Shown here piece after piece: positions 22,545-35,308 of a DNA stretch of 64,000 nucleotides; within the stretch, counting starts at the first letter, position 1, and each line of letters begins with the position of its first letter. The notes under the pieces are model-generated. The model made no database searches. It was not told the DNA's origin and was given only the letters and a program-made list of their open reading frames with translations. The translations under genes and the position numbers were made by a program. Source of the DNA: Inonotus obliquus (lineage: Eukaryota > Basidiomycota > Agaricomycetes > Hymenochaetales > Hymenochaetaceae); NCBI GenBank assembly GCA_032164295.1, contig JAJHTX010000012.1, positions 744,001 to 808,000 of the forward strand, in the 5' to 3' direction.

Positions 22545-24961
22545 TTACTTCGCAGAGGCTGCAGAAGCAGCTTGACGTATAAGCCTGACCGCATCCTCCG
22601 ACCGCGGTGTAATCTTGCACTTGAATGGGTTCGGATGTCTGTAGAGCAAATTTTTGTCAGGGAACCAGTCAAAAAGAAACAGCCATTGCTGCATAATCCT
22701 GAATCATTAAGAATAACTTACCTTACAATCGACGAGATAAAACTTCCCTCTGGAGTAATTGGCATCCCGTGTTCGTCGGTGGCCTTCTGAATATCAAAGA
22801 CAGCCATGATAGAAGCAGCACCAATGAAAAGCTGGCACGATCCGTTGTAAGTCCTTGCAGGGCTAGAAACCCTCTTGTACTCACCGCATTTTCTGCAAAG
22901 AATCTTCCAGGGCAAAGTCTAGATGCGCACGCGTGTAACAGGTAAACCCTTGCACACGAAACAATAATCAAAGATGGATCTCACCGTCTTCCGAATCCGA
23001 ATGCCATCTTGTTTGCTTCCAGGGGCCGCTCCTTTCCATATCCGGGAAGCCATCTTTCTGGGACAAATTTTTCTGGTTCCGGGAATCTCAGCGGATCCCT
23101 CAGCATGGCCCTGGAAGTGACATGATCAGTCATAACATCAAACGCCGCGGCACACACTGAGAAGAGTTACTACGCACCAGGCATTCCCAATTACGACCGT
23201 ACCAGCAGGGATGAAGTATCCGTTGTAAACGCCATCCTCGTCAGCCACGTGCGGAACACCTTAGGAAGTATGCACGGAAAACTCCTTTAGCAGATACACA
23301 CAGTGAAAGATAAAAATGGAGACTACCAAGGGGCAACACAGTTTCCCATCTAAGCAAAGAAGTAAGGTCCAACGTTACGCTAGCTTACACTTGTGATCCC
23401 ACTCACCTAAGACACTCAGCACAGATGGCTTCAACGTATGGTAGTTTTGGCCTGTCCTCAAACGTGGGAAGATTCCCTTTGCCGATTACTCTATCGAGCT
23501 CTTCTTGGCCTCTTTTCATGACTTCGGGATACAGCACCATTGCTAGAATGAAAGTGAGCGTAGTGGCTACCGTCTGGAAAGAAAGAGGTCTCGTCAGGAA
23601 TTATAGCCAAATGTCAGTATTGACGCGACAAACGGTATCTCCGCCAGCTGTTCGGCGAAGTGAGTATAGGATGAAGAGCGTGGGTCAAAAACAGCGGTGC
23701 GAGAAGAAAATAGCAGGAAAACGAACCTGCGTAAGCAACAGCGACCGTCTTCGCAATCCAATCTTCTTCGGCACGATTCTCATCATGGTCCACATATAAT
23801 TGCACTAGCTTGCTCAACATGGAAGGAGTAGCTTTACCCTCAGCCTTTCAAAGACACAATCTTGAGCAGTTGAACGGTAAATTCTGTGGAAGATTGGTAA
23901 ACGCACACTCTTCTTTTTGGCATCGTTGTAGGGTTCATTCTGCATTGCAGCCGATAAACTACGTCCTTCTTCTGCTAACCTATGGAACTGCACTCCCGGA
24001 AACCATCCCGGAAGATATCGCACTTGGATGTGATCATTGTTTTGACGTAACCTGCACAAGGGAAAGACATACGTACGAGCGGGTAGAGTATTCACGGCGG
24101 AGAATCCTAAAGCATCAGAGACACTTCTCACACCCTTGTCAATCAGCTCCACGTTGGGGTCATTCTCGGCAACTGCGAAGATATTCAGCTCCGCGAGACC
24201 AGGTCTCTTATCGGACCTAATATACTCACTTTCAAAGCCATAGGCAACCTTAATAATACCCTCTGCGGCCCAGCTATAATGGAGAGTGTGGGTTGACTTC
24301 ATGATATACAGCTAGGCCGACTCACTGTTTTATTCGTTCGCGATACTCAACAGGTTCTTGTAGAAGCCTCAATAAGAGCTTGTGCGTTGTCTGGGTTTGC
24401 GTCTCGTAGTAATTCTTCACTACCGACCGTTGGAAGAATTTATTGAAATATTGCCTTGATCGTCGAAGCCTGTCCCCGTATGGTATCACGGATGTGAACC
24501 ATTCAGACCAACCCTCCCTTTTAGACCGTACACGTCAGTCAAACATATCATTGTTGGTCGGTTTGAAGAGAATGCGTACAGTTCCACCATCGTAGTTCGC
24601 GGTCTGCCGGAGTAAATGCCACCACGTCTTTCAAATAGCTCGACAGCAGCCTCATGGGAATTCAGGAACAAGTAACGTGTCCCGAAAATTGTAATGTAAA
24701 CAAGGTCACCTATAGTAAGCATTAGAATCACGGGCGGAGGTTCCGCATCTAGACGCACTCACCATACGTTTCGCCCCACTTGCGTACAGTCTCCCATTCA
24801 TCTTCTCCTGGCATATCAAGCACATTACCAATGATGGGCAGGCCTTTCGGTCCAGGGGGTAAAGGAAAACTATTCACACGTCGCTTTCTCCAATCCAGCC
24901 AAGAACGTAAACAGATCGCGGTGGCAAGAAGTACGAAAGCGTCGAGAATAAAGATATCCAT
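22545..24961 (-). CDS. Cytochrome P450 (locus B), apparently intact
   Basis: Heme monooxygenase of the multi-intron Agaricomycete type often annotated as O-methylsterigmatocystin oxidoreductase-like; substrate unknown. About 15 exons can be joined in phase from ATG 24961 to TAA at 22545, roughly 520 aa. An N-terminal membrane anchor is followed by LPPGPKGLPIIGNVLDMPGE. The I-helix AGGDTTVATT is interrupted by a very short exon of about 14 nt. The ExxR motif is AECLRW, the heme block FGFGRRLCPGRFFAENA, and the C-terminus NPFKCKITPRSEDAVRLIRQ. No stop, frameshift or broken splice site was found. TTATAG/TATAAAA near 25012 is a likely TATA box. It lies tandem with the pseudogene at 19396. Confidence 0.87.
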
Positions 24962-25009
24962 CGTGCTTGACTGCACGTATACTGGACTTGGAAGGACACT
25001 GGCTTCCAG

Positions 25010-25017
25010 CTTTTATA
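25010..25017 (-). promoter_or_regulatory. TATA box of P450 locus B
   Basis: On the minus strand this reads CTATAAAAG, about 50 bp upstream of the ATG at 24961. Comparable TATA elements precede P450 loci A, C, E and F, suggesting a shared promoter architecture. Confidence 0.5.
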
Positions 25018-25210
25018 GCGCTGACACGAGGGGATAGTGGTTAAACTCGAGCAGTCAGGACGGCGATTAGTATCAGAATTGCATTGCTGGTAAGCACATG
25101 TCGAGAGTAGACATGATATCATTCGAGGGACATACTAGGAATGAAGCTGGGAAGTGTCCCAGTTCGTAACTGACATGACCCATGCAGTTGGCTCGGGCTC
25201 GCTATAAGAC

Positions 25211-26280
25211 CATTCAATGGGGAGTGGCAATCCGCGTCAAGAAAGTGTCCTGTTCCCACGACCCATGCCGCGTCCTGCCGGAGCTCGGTTACGCATAAGC
25301 GAGCATAAGCGATGACCGGATTTTGAGAGATGCATTCGACTTGACTAACCTCCATCCACAATGCAATAATGGCCAAAAGAAACTGTACATTTCATGTAGT
25401 TAGTATCATGAATTGTATCTGTGTGAAAAAAAAAAATTCTACAAAAGTCTATTGAGATGTGGTGGTATCTCGGCTCATATCTTAAGAACTAGGCAACTTC
25501 TTCAAAATTTTTTTTGAAGAAATTGAAGATAGACATGGTAAAATACTCACCATGCATTGAGTTGAGTGATTCTTCAAGTTGTTGCTGAGGAGAAGAAGCA
25601 GGAAGATATGCAGAAGTACTAACAAAAAAGGAATAAAGCGAGCACGTGACCTGATGAGAACGCCTCGAAAAACATTGCCTGATTGACCAAATTGAACAAG
25701 AAAGAGATAGAACAATTCTCAACTGTGTGTAGTCGCTTATTTTACTTTCATAAGAGGTAGATACAGCTCTTATTATGTAGATAAGAGGAGGAGATGCAAT
25801 ATAGGCCAATAGAATCCTGTTTATTCAAGAGATGTACCACTGAGAGAAGTGCATACAATGACATTAGATGAGGTAAAAGATCGGTTGGGTAGACTTTAAA
25901 GCTTCAATAATAGTATACCAATAGTACGTGTGTCTAGAAGTGCTGAATATATGCATGTTTTTAGCAATACTCAACGTATTTCTGCACTATTTGCAGCTCA
26001 TAGGTTTATTGGTGACGAAAACCAGCAGTAAAAATTGCCAGTATTACTGATTATTCATTAGTTGTGTTGGATACTCAGTTTGATCAATATGTATGGACTG
26101 TTTTGATGCTTATTTATGAGTAGAACGACATGGTATCCTCAGCAGCAGACAGGGACAATATGGAAGGTACGGCGGTAAAAAAGGATCGTCGTTATGATAC
26201 ATATAAAGTAATTATTCAAGCTCCGAACGAAAAAATCATGGGACACTTTTTTGACGCGGATTGCCACTCCCCACATTCAA
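25211..26280. mobile_element. hAT-like MITE with 33-bp TIRs
   Basis: Inverted terminal repeats begin TGGGGAGTGGCAATCCGCGT on both ends (25218 rightwards and 26273 leftwards), matching at 32 of 33 positions. The element spans 25218-26273, 1056 bp, flanked by a direct repeat CATTCAA (25211-25217 and 26274-26280). If the T of the TIR is counted as duplication it is 8 bp, CATTCAAT, the hAT size. The inside is AT-rich, has no transposase ORF, and shares a stretch near 25470-25530 with 42200-42260. It is a non-autonomous element between P450 loci B and D. Confidence 0.8.
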
Positions 26281-26716
26281 TAGCGGGGTCCTTTTCCATT
26301 CTCGGTCTCATGCTCATCTTTCGCTAGAAGGATTCTGGCTCGTCAACTTAACGGCATGCTGGCTACAGGAATCTCGATATCCGAGATACGAGAAAGGCGA
26401 TGAACGACTGATAGAAACACGATAAATCTTCTTGATGCGCGCTGAAATGTACGGCTGGTGAGAACGCAGGCAGCAATATTCAGAGTGAGTGAAAAGGATA
26501 CCACAGATACGTGACATTTGTTATTACAAAGACAAAGATAGACTATTGCACCAGCGCTGTGGGCAAAAGTTCCGGACCACCAATCAGATGACAGGCATTT
26601 CCTTTCCGATCGAGTTCAGGATTTACATAAAGAACTTGGACTTGAGAATCCTTCTTCACTTGCTGAAACGACAAGTCAGACTATGTCTATTCGCAACATC
26701 ACTGAAGACACACGTC

Positions 26717-27096
26717 TCATGATACTTCTGCATGTACGTTCATGCCCATTGCTTCATGGATAAGCATTATTGCATCTTCCGTTCGTGGTATTATGTTGCA
26801 CTTGAATGGTTCTGGGTGCCTACAACGCATCATCTATCAACACTTTACGCACAAGATGCATCTGAAGCACGAGTGTGGTGTCCCATAGTAGCTACTTACC
26901 TCATGAATGAAGTAAGGTAGTCTTCCTTAGGAGGAATCGGCATGCCGTGCTCATCAACTTCCTTTTGAATGTCGAAAACTGCAAGAATAGAAGCAACAGT
27001 TATGAAAAACTAGCGCAGGAGCACCACCTATGAGCCATAGCAGAATTGTTGAACTCACAGAGTTCTCAGCGAGATATCTTCCGGGACAAATCCTGC
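26717..27096 (-). pseudogene. P450 3' fragment (locus D)
   Basis: Only the last three exons are left: heme exon RICPGRYLAENS (about 27055-27096), the ITVASILAVFDIQKEVDEHG exon (about 26905-27010), and the terminal EPFKCNIIPRTEDA exon ending in TGA at 26717. These align position by position with the 3' exons of loci B and C and keep normal splice sites. Upstream of 27100 no K-helix, I-helix or N-terminal exon can be found, so the gene is 5'-truncated. Confidence 0.75.
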
Positions 27097-27985
27097 GAAT
27101 GCGTGGGCAAGAAAGCCAAATTTATTGTTCGCCGTGGAAGCCTTGAACGAATGGTGACGAGCTGGATTATACCGCAGACGATCGAACCGAACGATTGGCC
27201 GCCCATTTTGATCGGGGACAACAGATTTTGGAGCTCATGAGGACACCCTAACTCTCTCCCACATCTTCCAAATCTCCACGGTGGCAGGTGAAAAGGGAAA
27301 GGCTACTCTGGTCCACCATCAGGGTGAGATAAGATCTCCTAGCACGAAAGTCCTTCAACAATGTGGCGAATGTTCTCCGACGCGGATGAGGTTCTCGGAG
27401 CCCCGATCCAGCATATGAAGTACGTGCGCTCTGGAAGAAAGTGTATAGACGAGATGTCCACTTTTACGTGCACCGAAGACTCGGATCCTTCCCAATCAAC
27501 GCACAAAGATGAGGCAGGGAGCCCGATAGCTCGCCATTCTCTCAATAATGGGTTTTCAACATTTCTGTCGTTTGTGATATCGCAGAGGAAGCAATTTTTT
27601 CCCGCTACGGCAAAACCCGAACATCGCACATTTGCATGGGATTATGTGATGAATCAATATAACTCACATGCACTTGCTGACTTGTTGTTTTTTCCACTGG
27701 CACCTGAGGCTCCTTTTCAATACTTACGGCACAGAAATCAATATGCTAACTGGAGTATGGAAGAGGTTGCTCCAAGAAATGTGTGATATTCCACTGGGAA
27801 TCAAGTAATGGCGGAGCTGCAATTTTCATGCACGGCACTTATTCCTTCTTCGGGGGTTACGGCAACAAAGAAGTCATGAATGGTATCACTTGTCTGAAGA
27901 AACATAACGAGAACTCAATTTATCACGTTGGTACATACAAAGGCATGAGCTTTCCGGGAAGTATTCACAAACACCACCAGGTTCG
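27097..27985. other. No supported gene
   Basis: Where the 5' part of P450 locus D should be, the sequence does not match P450s. A plus-strand ORF of 141 codons (27361-27786) and a following 76-codon ORF have no motif I recognise and no spliceable partners; they may be chance ORFs or unknown genes. Confidence 0.35.
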
Positions 27986-30313
27986 TTACCACTTGCCAGC
28001 AGAAACCGCTTGACGAATAATATCAACCACCTCATCCGAACGCGTTGTGATCTTGCACTTGAACGGTTTCGGGTGTCTGGAATTATATTTTAAGAATCTT
28101 GTCAGAAATAAAGGGATGTCTCAATACATCACTTACCGGACTAACCCCGAGATATAGTCCTCTGAAGGAGTTATGGGTACTCCATGCTCATCCACCGCCT
28201 TCTGAATATCGAGGGCTGCTAGAATGGATGCAACCCCAATGAAGAACTAATGGGATGGAGTTGGTTACGGTAGAATGATATGGGAGTAACAGAACGCACA
28301 GCGTTCTCAGCGAAGTATCTCCCGGGGCAAATCCTAAGGACACGCAATGAGTGGACGAAGGTCAATGTAATTAATAGCCTAGTTACCTTCTTCCAAACCC
28401 AAATGCAATCTTAGTAGAGTCCAATGACAGTTCTCGGTCGGACGATGGGAGCCACCTTTCAGGAATAAACTTCTCCGGATCAGGGTATCTCTTCGGATCC
28501 CGTAGCATGGCCCTGGACCAAGTATCAGTGTAACTCGGCCAACAGAGGACTGATGACTGTCATTTCCTTACCAGGCATTAGCAATTATCGTGGTACCAGC
28601 AGGGATGAAGTAGCCGTTGAAGACATCATCTTTCTCTACCACGTGTGGAATGCCTGGCGAAATGTCAACAAATATTGTTATCCTCAACAGGTATACGCAC
28701 CGATAGCAGCGACCGTTTGCCACCTTTGTATCAAGACAGTGAACAAAATGGGAGCACCATTTCGTATTAAATCTCACCTCAAGCATTCCTTACAGATAGC
28801 CTCGTTGTAGGGGAGTTTCGGCCTGTCTTCAAAAGTTGGAAGATTTTCCCCGCCAATCACCGTATCGAGTTCTTCCTGGCCTTTCTTCATGGCGTCTGGA
28901 TATAGGACCATCGCCAATATGAAAGTGAGCAAGGCAGCTACAGTCTTGAAATGCCCGATATTGTGTTAGTTCCGTTCAAGTAAGTAGCCAGTTTTGCTCA
29001 ACGAACCGTATCACCGCCACCTGGGAAGCAAGTCGTCAGTACTTCCATCCGGAAATTACAATTTCAGAAACTAACCTGTGTAGGCTATAGCGGTCATTCC
29101 CGCAATAAAGGCTTCGTCAATGTATTTATCCGCGCTGACTTCGGATATCTCTAGCAGTTGGCTCGTCACAGAGGGACTAGCGGTCCCATCAACCTTCAAA
29201 GACGGGGGAGATCGAAAAGTTGAGCTGATGCATCAAAGTAAAACCGAAGAATTTTACGTACTATCTCCCGTTTCGCTTCCTTGTAAGGGTGGTTCTTAAT
29301 CGCACTCGAGAGTTCAAGTCCTTCTTGTATTTTCTTATGAAAATGTGTCCCTGGAATCCAGGAAGGAAGGTAGCGAACTAGGGATGAAGTCGCAAGAGTC
29401 CCTCGGTCGAATAAGGAGCTAGCTTACGAGCAGGAAGGACATTCACAACCGACAATGCGAGAGATTCAGAAACAGCTTGTAGGCTTTGATCAACAAGCTC
29501 CACATATGTATCATTCTCATCAACTGAATGGGATCCTTTAAAACTTGCAAAGCAACGATCTGGATCTCACTTACTTTCAAACCCATAGGTAATATTTACA
29601 ATCGCTTCTGCGGCCCAACTAAAATAAATGTTGTGAGCTCAAGAAAGCTCAGAGCGGACTTCGCATACTGCCTGACGTGAGCGTAGTAACCTTCCGGATT
29701 GTCGATAAGCTTCAAGAGTAGCTTGTGCGTCGACTGTGTCTGCACCTCGTGGTGATTCTTCGTGGTAGACTTCTGAAAGAATATGTTGAAATGCTGCCTG
29801 AACTTTCGGACTTCTTCTCCGAGGGGCATCATGGCCACATTCCATTCGAGCCACCCTCCGCTGTGATTGAAGATGATCGAGTTTTACCTATGTTGCGAAG
29901 TGACAAATCACACCTACAGTTCGAGCATGGCAGTCCTCGGCCTGCCAGAATAGATGTCGCCTCGTTTCTGAAGTAACTCGATGGCAAACTCATAAGATTT
30001 GATAAACAGATGGCGTGACCCAAGAATCTCAACATAAACTATGTCACCTTAAAGCAGCGAGAGGAATGAGTGATCACACAATGGGTGTTCAAATGACCAT
30101 AGAAGGCTTACCGAATGTCTCTCCCAATTGACAGGCCGTCTCGCACATATCCTTACTAGGCATGTCGAGGAGATTCCCGATGACAGGGAGTCCCTTAAGG
30201 CCTGGTGGTAGAGGAAACTCATTATAGCGATATTTCCTCCCAGATAGCCACGAATATGCTAAGAAAGGGGAAGTCAAAAGAGCTAGCGAGTAGCAAGCGG
30301 TCATGATCGACAT
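27986..30313 (-). CDS. Cytochrome P450 (locus C), apparently intact
   Basis: Multi-exon P450 closely similar in exon layout to locus B; about 520 aa. From ATG 30313 (or the in-frame Met codon 30304) to TAA 27986 every expected exon joins in phase. They give an N-terminal hydrophobic segment, FPLPPGLKGLPVIGNLLDMP, GGDTTVAALLTF I-helix (with the tiny GGDT exon), ExxR in KECLRWQ, YFIPAGTT, FGFGRRICPGRYFAENA, and a KPFKCKITTRSDE tail. TATAAATT on the minus strand near 30370 may be the TATA box. Electron transfer from an ER reductase and an ER location are family knowledge. The substrate is unknown. Confidence 0.87.
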
Positions 30314-31700
30314 CAGTGCAGTGTAGTCCTCAGTTGAGGTCTAACTAGAGGTAGTTGAGGTGGTGAATTTATACTGCGGAAAACTTCGACCAACCGTCTC
30401 CACAGAATAGCTTGATCGGGTTGCGTGGAATACGAGTCCTTCAAATTAATGGCACAATCAAACTGGATGACAAGCTGGATAGCAAATATCGCATTGCCGA
30501 ACCGCAATTCGCAGCTGAAACCGCAGTTTTCCTTCCTCAGTAGCATGGTGATCTGAGCCAATAGACATAGACCTGGGAGTAGGAAAGAAAGTTACCTCAT
30601 AATCCAAAGTGACGCATAAAAGAGCATCCATCGTCTTACCGGATCACGGTTCTTGCGATTTCGCCTTCGAAGTCCAGGAACAAGGGCAATGTCCGAGTGA
30701 TTCGGCTAATAGCTACAGTAGCATATTAGATCCTCAAGGATAGTTCTGTGCAAAGCTGCTGTTTGAAGGAAGGCTTTACTTGGATTTCAAAAGAAATTAC
30801 CCACCCAAAACCCGTCAAATTTCAATTTGAAATGCATCGATTGTGGCAAGGTCGCACCGGGACTAACCGCCGCTCCTGGTTCTTTTTGCGGATAATCCAC
30901 AGAAGCACAGACTGCCAAAGAAGTCAAGCAACCTATTCCAGCCTATTCCTCGGGATTGAAACAGGGTTGATAGTTTGATATTTAGCAAACTCGGATAAAA
31001 TTAATGTTGTAATGTTGTCATCGTCGGAATATTGATGTCCGTTCTCGGGAATTCCCGAAGATGACAACGAGCACGTGATGCGCCGCACCCAGGAAAAAAC
31101 GATAATTTTCAAGTAAAATTGACAGCGCCCTGGTCCCTCGACTCACGAATGATTTTCGAAGCGTATCGCCGCTTTCAATGTCACCACAGTTGTCGACTGT
31201 CTGAGAAAGTGAGTTATCGAAAAGTACAGAAGTGCGGAGAGCAATCGTACCAGCGAGACTTGGTGAAGAGACAGTCGTCCTGTTGGTCTTCGGGAGCAAC
31301 TATACGTCTCGTAGCGCACAATTGTGTACAGATGCAGCGGCACTATCATTCACCGCAGCCTCTGAAGTTTGAAGTGCAAGAATAAGTCTATCTCGATGGT
31401 CCATCTTCCTCTCTATAGGTTAGGAGGGGTGTCGTTTTCCTTTCTTTTCATTTGGTTGGTAAATGACTTCGATGAATCGTTACATTTGTCCGTTCATATG
31501 TAGAATGTTTGAAATACATACGTGATGAGTACCCACTCGTTGAGCTTGTGGTGGGTGTCCGGTGCCGAACGCCGAGCGTTGAACAAAGCGCTCTTTAGTT
31601 GCAGTGGTTACGTTCCTCCCACCATCACCCCTCACCTACCAGCGGTCTCGCACCCAGCAAGGGGCGGGTTCAGCGTCTACGTGTATGTCAAGCACTTCAA
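30314..31700. other. Intergenic
   Basis: Divergent region between P450 locus C (-) and the SUZ-domain gene (+). It contains only short ORFs lacking family motifs. 31380-31520 probably holds promoter elements of the SUZ gene. Confidence 0.45.
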
Positions 31701-32639
31701 ATGACCCAACCAACAGCAGCGTTGACCCCTGGTCGTCCTCGGGCAGTACAAAGGTAGGTCAGAATTCTTTATCATCCAATCACCTGTACAGCAAACCTCT
31801 AACGCACTTCGTTCACATGCACATTACATTTGTGATAGCCACATAGCGCACGTCGTGGACACCCACCCAAGACTACGAAGCACGTACCTGATGTTTGGGA
31901 CGAAGACGACGACGCGGGTGAGGAAGAAGCGGTAGATAGCGCGGCAGTTTGGAACGATGCGTATGTCCCTCCCTTTCCGTCCTCATGCTGTGTTCTTATC
32001 ACTCCCCTATGAAGCAACGCGAAACAACCAATGCCGGAGGTAATCCTCACAACCTCGAGTACCTCAAGTAGTGCCGCTCCACCTCCAGAAGCGCTGCACC
32101 AGCCTATGAGGATTCTTAAACGACCTTCTGCCTCCGCTTCCACTTCATCTTCGTCCGTGGCCTCAATAAACTCCACAGGACCCGGAAGCGGGACCGGCCA
32201 AGGCGGATCAACATTGAAAGACCGGGAAGCAGCATACCAAGCCGCCAGAGCGCGCATTTTCGGTGGTGAAGACAAACTCAAAGATGCTGATGGGAACACC
32301 ACGAGGGAAACGGTAAACTTACAAGAGGCTCAAGAACGCCTCAGAAATATCACTTTAGAATCTACAAATTCGAAGTTGGAAAGTTCTTCCTTGAGCACCA
32401 TCGGACAAACCACTCCGGTAACAACTTCGTCAGTAATCCGTAACCCACTCGGACCTCCATCAGTCGCGAGCTCGGGTATTACGAACGGAATTTCTGGTCC
32501 CGCATCGGAAGGGGCCCTTGTGAATCAGAAAGGCTTCACTAAGCGACGTGCTGGTGGCACGGGTGTGAACGGAAGGTCGAATGTTACCAATAGTGTTGGT
32601 GGTAGCGGTTCTGTCTCATCAAATGCGAAGCCGTGTTGA
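31701..32639 (+). CDS. SUZ-domain protein, 263 aa
   Basis: Three exons, join(31701-31753, 31847-31960, 32015-32639); 792 nt, phases close. Residues 30-55 form an acidic stretch with VWDEDDDAGEEEAV. MRILKRP (residue 87) and TLKDREAAYQAARARIFG (122-139) match the SUZ motif, a conserved RNA-binding module. The rest is Ser/Thr/Gly-rich and disordered. This combination (acidic N-terminus, MRILKRP, SUZ) matches the short SUZ-domain proteins common in fungi. An RNA-associated role is inferred from the domain; no catalytic domain is present. The start was chosen as the first ATG that splices in phase to the acidic exon. Confidence 0.82.
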
Positions 32640-32796
32640 TGAATCCACGCTTAGACGTGTGCCGTTGGATATTTCATGTACACTTTAAATTGTTATCAAT
32701 ACATGTATTTTTGTTTCTGCTATTTTGGCTACATTTCCCTCAACCCGAGATCCACTGATCTGTATCTGTATCTCAAGAAGCAATTCGGATGCTGGA

Positions 32797-34666
32797 CTAG
32801 ATCTTCTCGATTTCTCCGACCTCGTATAAATACGTTCCCAAGAGCTTGGTCTACGAAAATAAGAGAACCTTGAGATTCGCGTAAATGGAGAGAAGGGCTG
32901 GAACTTACGCCCTCGATATAGTTCGACCGATCAAGCTTCTCGTTCGTCGAGCTAAGAGCCACATGAGCATTATTCCTCCTCAAGAACGCCAGCGGAGAGA
33001 ACCTACTGAGCCCCGTCATCGCCTCGACCCATAGGTAGAAGTAGTACGTTCACACCTAGCTGCTCCGCAAACGTTAGTGTAACTGGGATTGACCCACCCT
33101 CACGGGTAAGGTCTGGCTCGACCTTATACACGGCCTACAAGCGTTTATGATTCTCAGCGAGAGCATTCCTAGTATATGTCAGCGGAAACTTACCTGAGTC
33201 GCTTTCCTGGCGGCAAGGTAATTCCAGTGATTCGGATCCTCCACCCAAGGTTTCCCACCGTGTAGGTTTTCGATTGCGAGCGTGTTCTTACTGCCGAGTT
33301 TAGCAAACTCGGATTTGATGTAAGTAAACACCAGCGGATCAATAGCTTCGGGTGTCTGGTTGGGTACGAGACTAAGCAAGAGAAATGCGTTAACGTCATC
33401 AATTCGCATTCAATAACCAACGCGATACTTACCGAATCGAGAACTTTCCATGCACTTTCGCAGGAATGACTGTCTTCGCACCAGGAGAGGAGAAGGCACC
33501 CTCGATTCCATGAAGTGAAAGCGAAGGATAGCGCATACGTCCCATCAATGCCTGCGATTTATCGTTTGTAACGGTGATCTTAGCCCCGACGCTATCCTCG
33601 ATGTCCTGTATACTATAATCGATTAAGTCATATCTCTTGCGCTCCTCGTCCGTCAGCGGCGCGACAAGGTCATTCACGCCCGGAATTATAATTTCGCCCG
33701 TGGGTGTGACGAGCTTCGAAAGAAGTGCGATGAGGTCGACCATCGGTTCGTGGATTGTGCGACCGAAAACCCCAGAGTGAAGGTCCCGCGCGGGGCCGGA
33801 GATGGTGAGCTTATAGTAACAGATTCCGCGGAGACCATAGGTTAGACATGGTTTACGTGTATTGAGCCAATAGTTATCCGACTAAGAGAGAAGTGCCAGG
33901 TCAGGCCACTAATCAACTGCAATTCTAGCAGGTGACAGAAGGAACACGACTTACGATACACACAGCTTCGACACCATCGAAGAATCCCCCTTTCTTCGCC
34001 TCACGCGCTATAAGGTCATCGAGACCTTCGGAGCCGTTTTCCTCCATTCCTTCAAAGCAAAACTTGAGGTTAACAGGAAGAGGGATACCGAGTTCCTTAT
34101 GCGCTTGTAGAACGTTGACCCATCCTAACACTGGACCCTTATCGTCCGTCGCACCACGTCCGATCAGTCTGCCGGTCTTCTCATCAACGACGAGTGTGAA
34201 TGGTTCGGTATCCCAGCCATCGCTTTTCAATGCCTGTCACGCGACTATAACTTTAGAAATCGGCGAATCGTTTATGAAGTGAGGAGACAAACCGGCTGTA
34301 CATCGAAGTGACCATAACAGAGGATGGTCTTCTTGCTAGGATCGTTCCCGATAGATGCGAGTAGCGCGGGTGGCAAGTCTATCTCTTGTCCGTCGAGTAC
34401 CTGTTTGCCAAGCGGAACGGCCCGAACATCGCATCCAACCGATCTTAGCTCGTTCTCGAGGAACTGTGCCATACGAAAGACATGCGGACGGTAGCTTGCA
34501 TCGCCGCTCACACTAGCAATATTAACATCAGTTACATGAGTCTGGTGAATAGCGCATAGCGTGAGAGAGCCAGGGACCTTGGGATCGCGACTGCATCCGC
34601 AAGACGCTTGATGAAGTTGCTTGAATTCGCATCAATATATTCTAGAAATTGTTGTGGTGCTGGCAT
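32797..34666 (-). CDS. CNDP-type cytosolic dipeptidase, M20 family
   Basis: Di-zinc or di-manganese M20 peptidase hydrolysing dipeptides such as Cys-Gly (DUG1/CNDP2 type, family knowledge), acting in glutathione and peptide turnover. Eight exons, complement(32797-32850, 32909-32951, 33007-33134, 33194-33371, 33433-33881, 33955-34233, 34293-34512, 34578-34666); 1440 nt, 479 aa; phases close. Metal-binding and catalytic blocks are all present: [40 protein letters not shown], and GRGDDGAHSTNEKL near the C-terminus. The end [17 protein letters not shown] matches the family terminus. It lies tail-to-tail with the SUZ gene, only 157 bp apart. No defect seen. Confidence 0.93.
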
Positions 34667-35308
34667 TTTATGGTCGACGGATAAGAGGACGTTGATGTGC
34701 ACATACTTACTGCGTGATCAATGGATGAATGCGGTGATCGACATTTCCACTTGTAGAAAATCCGAATTTGGATGATTCGCATATCATTTCAGGAAAGGCG
34801 ATCTTGAACGTGGTGGCAATTCAATCTCGTAGTAAAGAGCTACTTTGCTATTTCAATCTCCATAAGCGTAAGACTCATACAATGGACCTTTGCAGTAATA
34901 GACCTAATCAGCAGAAACTCTCCATCCTCTCCCTACATTGAATAGGATGGTCAAACGGACTACGAGCGCGGAAAAACACACTCGACTAGAGGGATATGGA
35001 ATTGTAATGGTATCCGCTTCCTCTAGCTGTTGGAATCAGATATCTCACTTATTAACGGTTGTGGAGCAGGAGATAGCAGCTGCTGGGAAAACGTGCTACC
35101 TATGGAATGTGGTACTATAGTCACTATTGCATGCCTGAAGACCCCCAAGCTTCGCGGCATGGCCATGTAAGCTCGCCCTCGTGTTCTGCGTCCACCGTTT
35201 AGTGACGATCAAGTTTTGATGACCGTTTGGTAGTGAATATGTGAATATGTGGCGGAAATGCCGGGGCGGAGCAGGCGATTTCATCTCGCCGATACTGAAG
35301 ACTTCCTA
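34667..35308. other. Intergenic
   Basis: No gene seen. The left half should hold the dipeptidase promoter. At about 35290 a P450-like sequence begins abruptly. Confidence 0.45.

Noticed and set aside
27361..28013. Two plus-strand ORFs (141 and 76 codons) between P450 loci D and C
   Set aside because: Intronless in an intron-rich genome, no recognisable motif, and the second overlaps the 3' end of locus C on the other strand.
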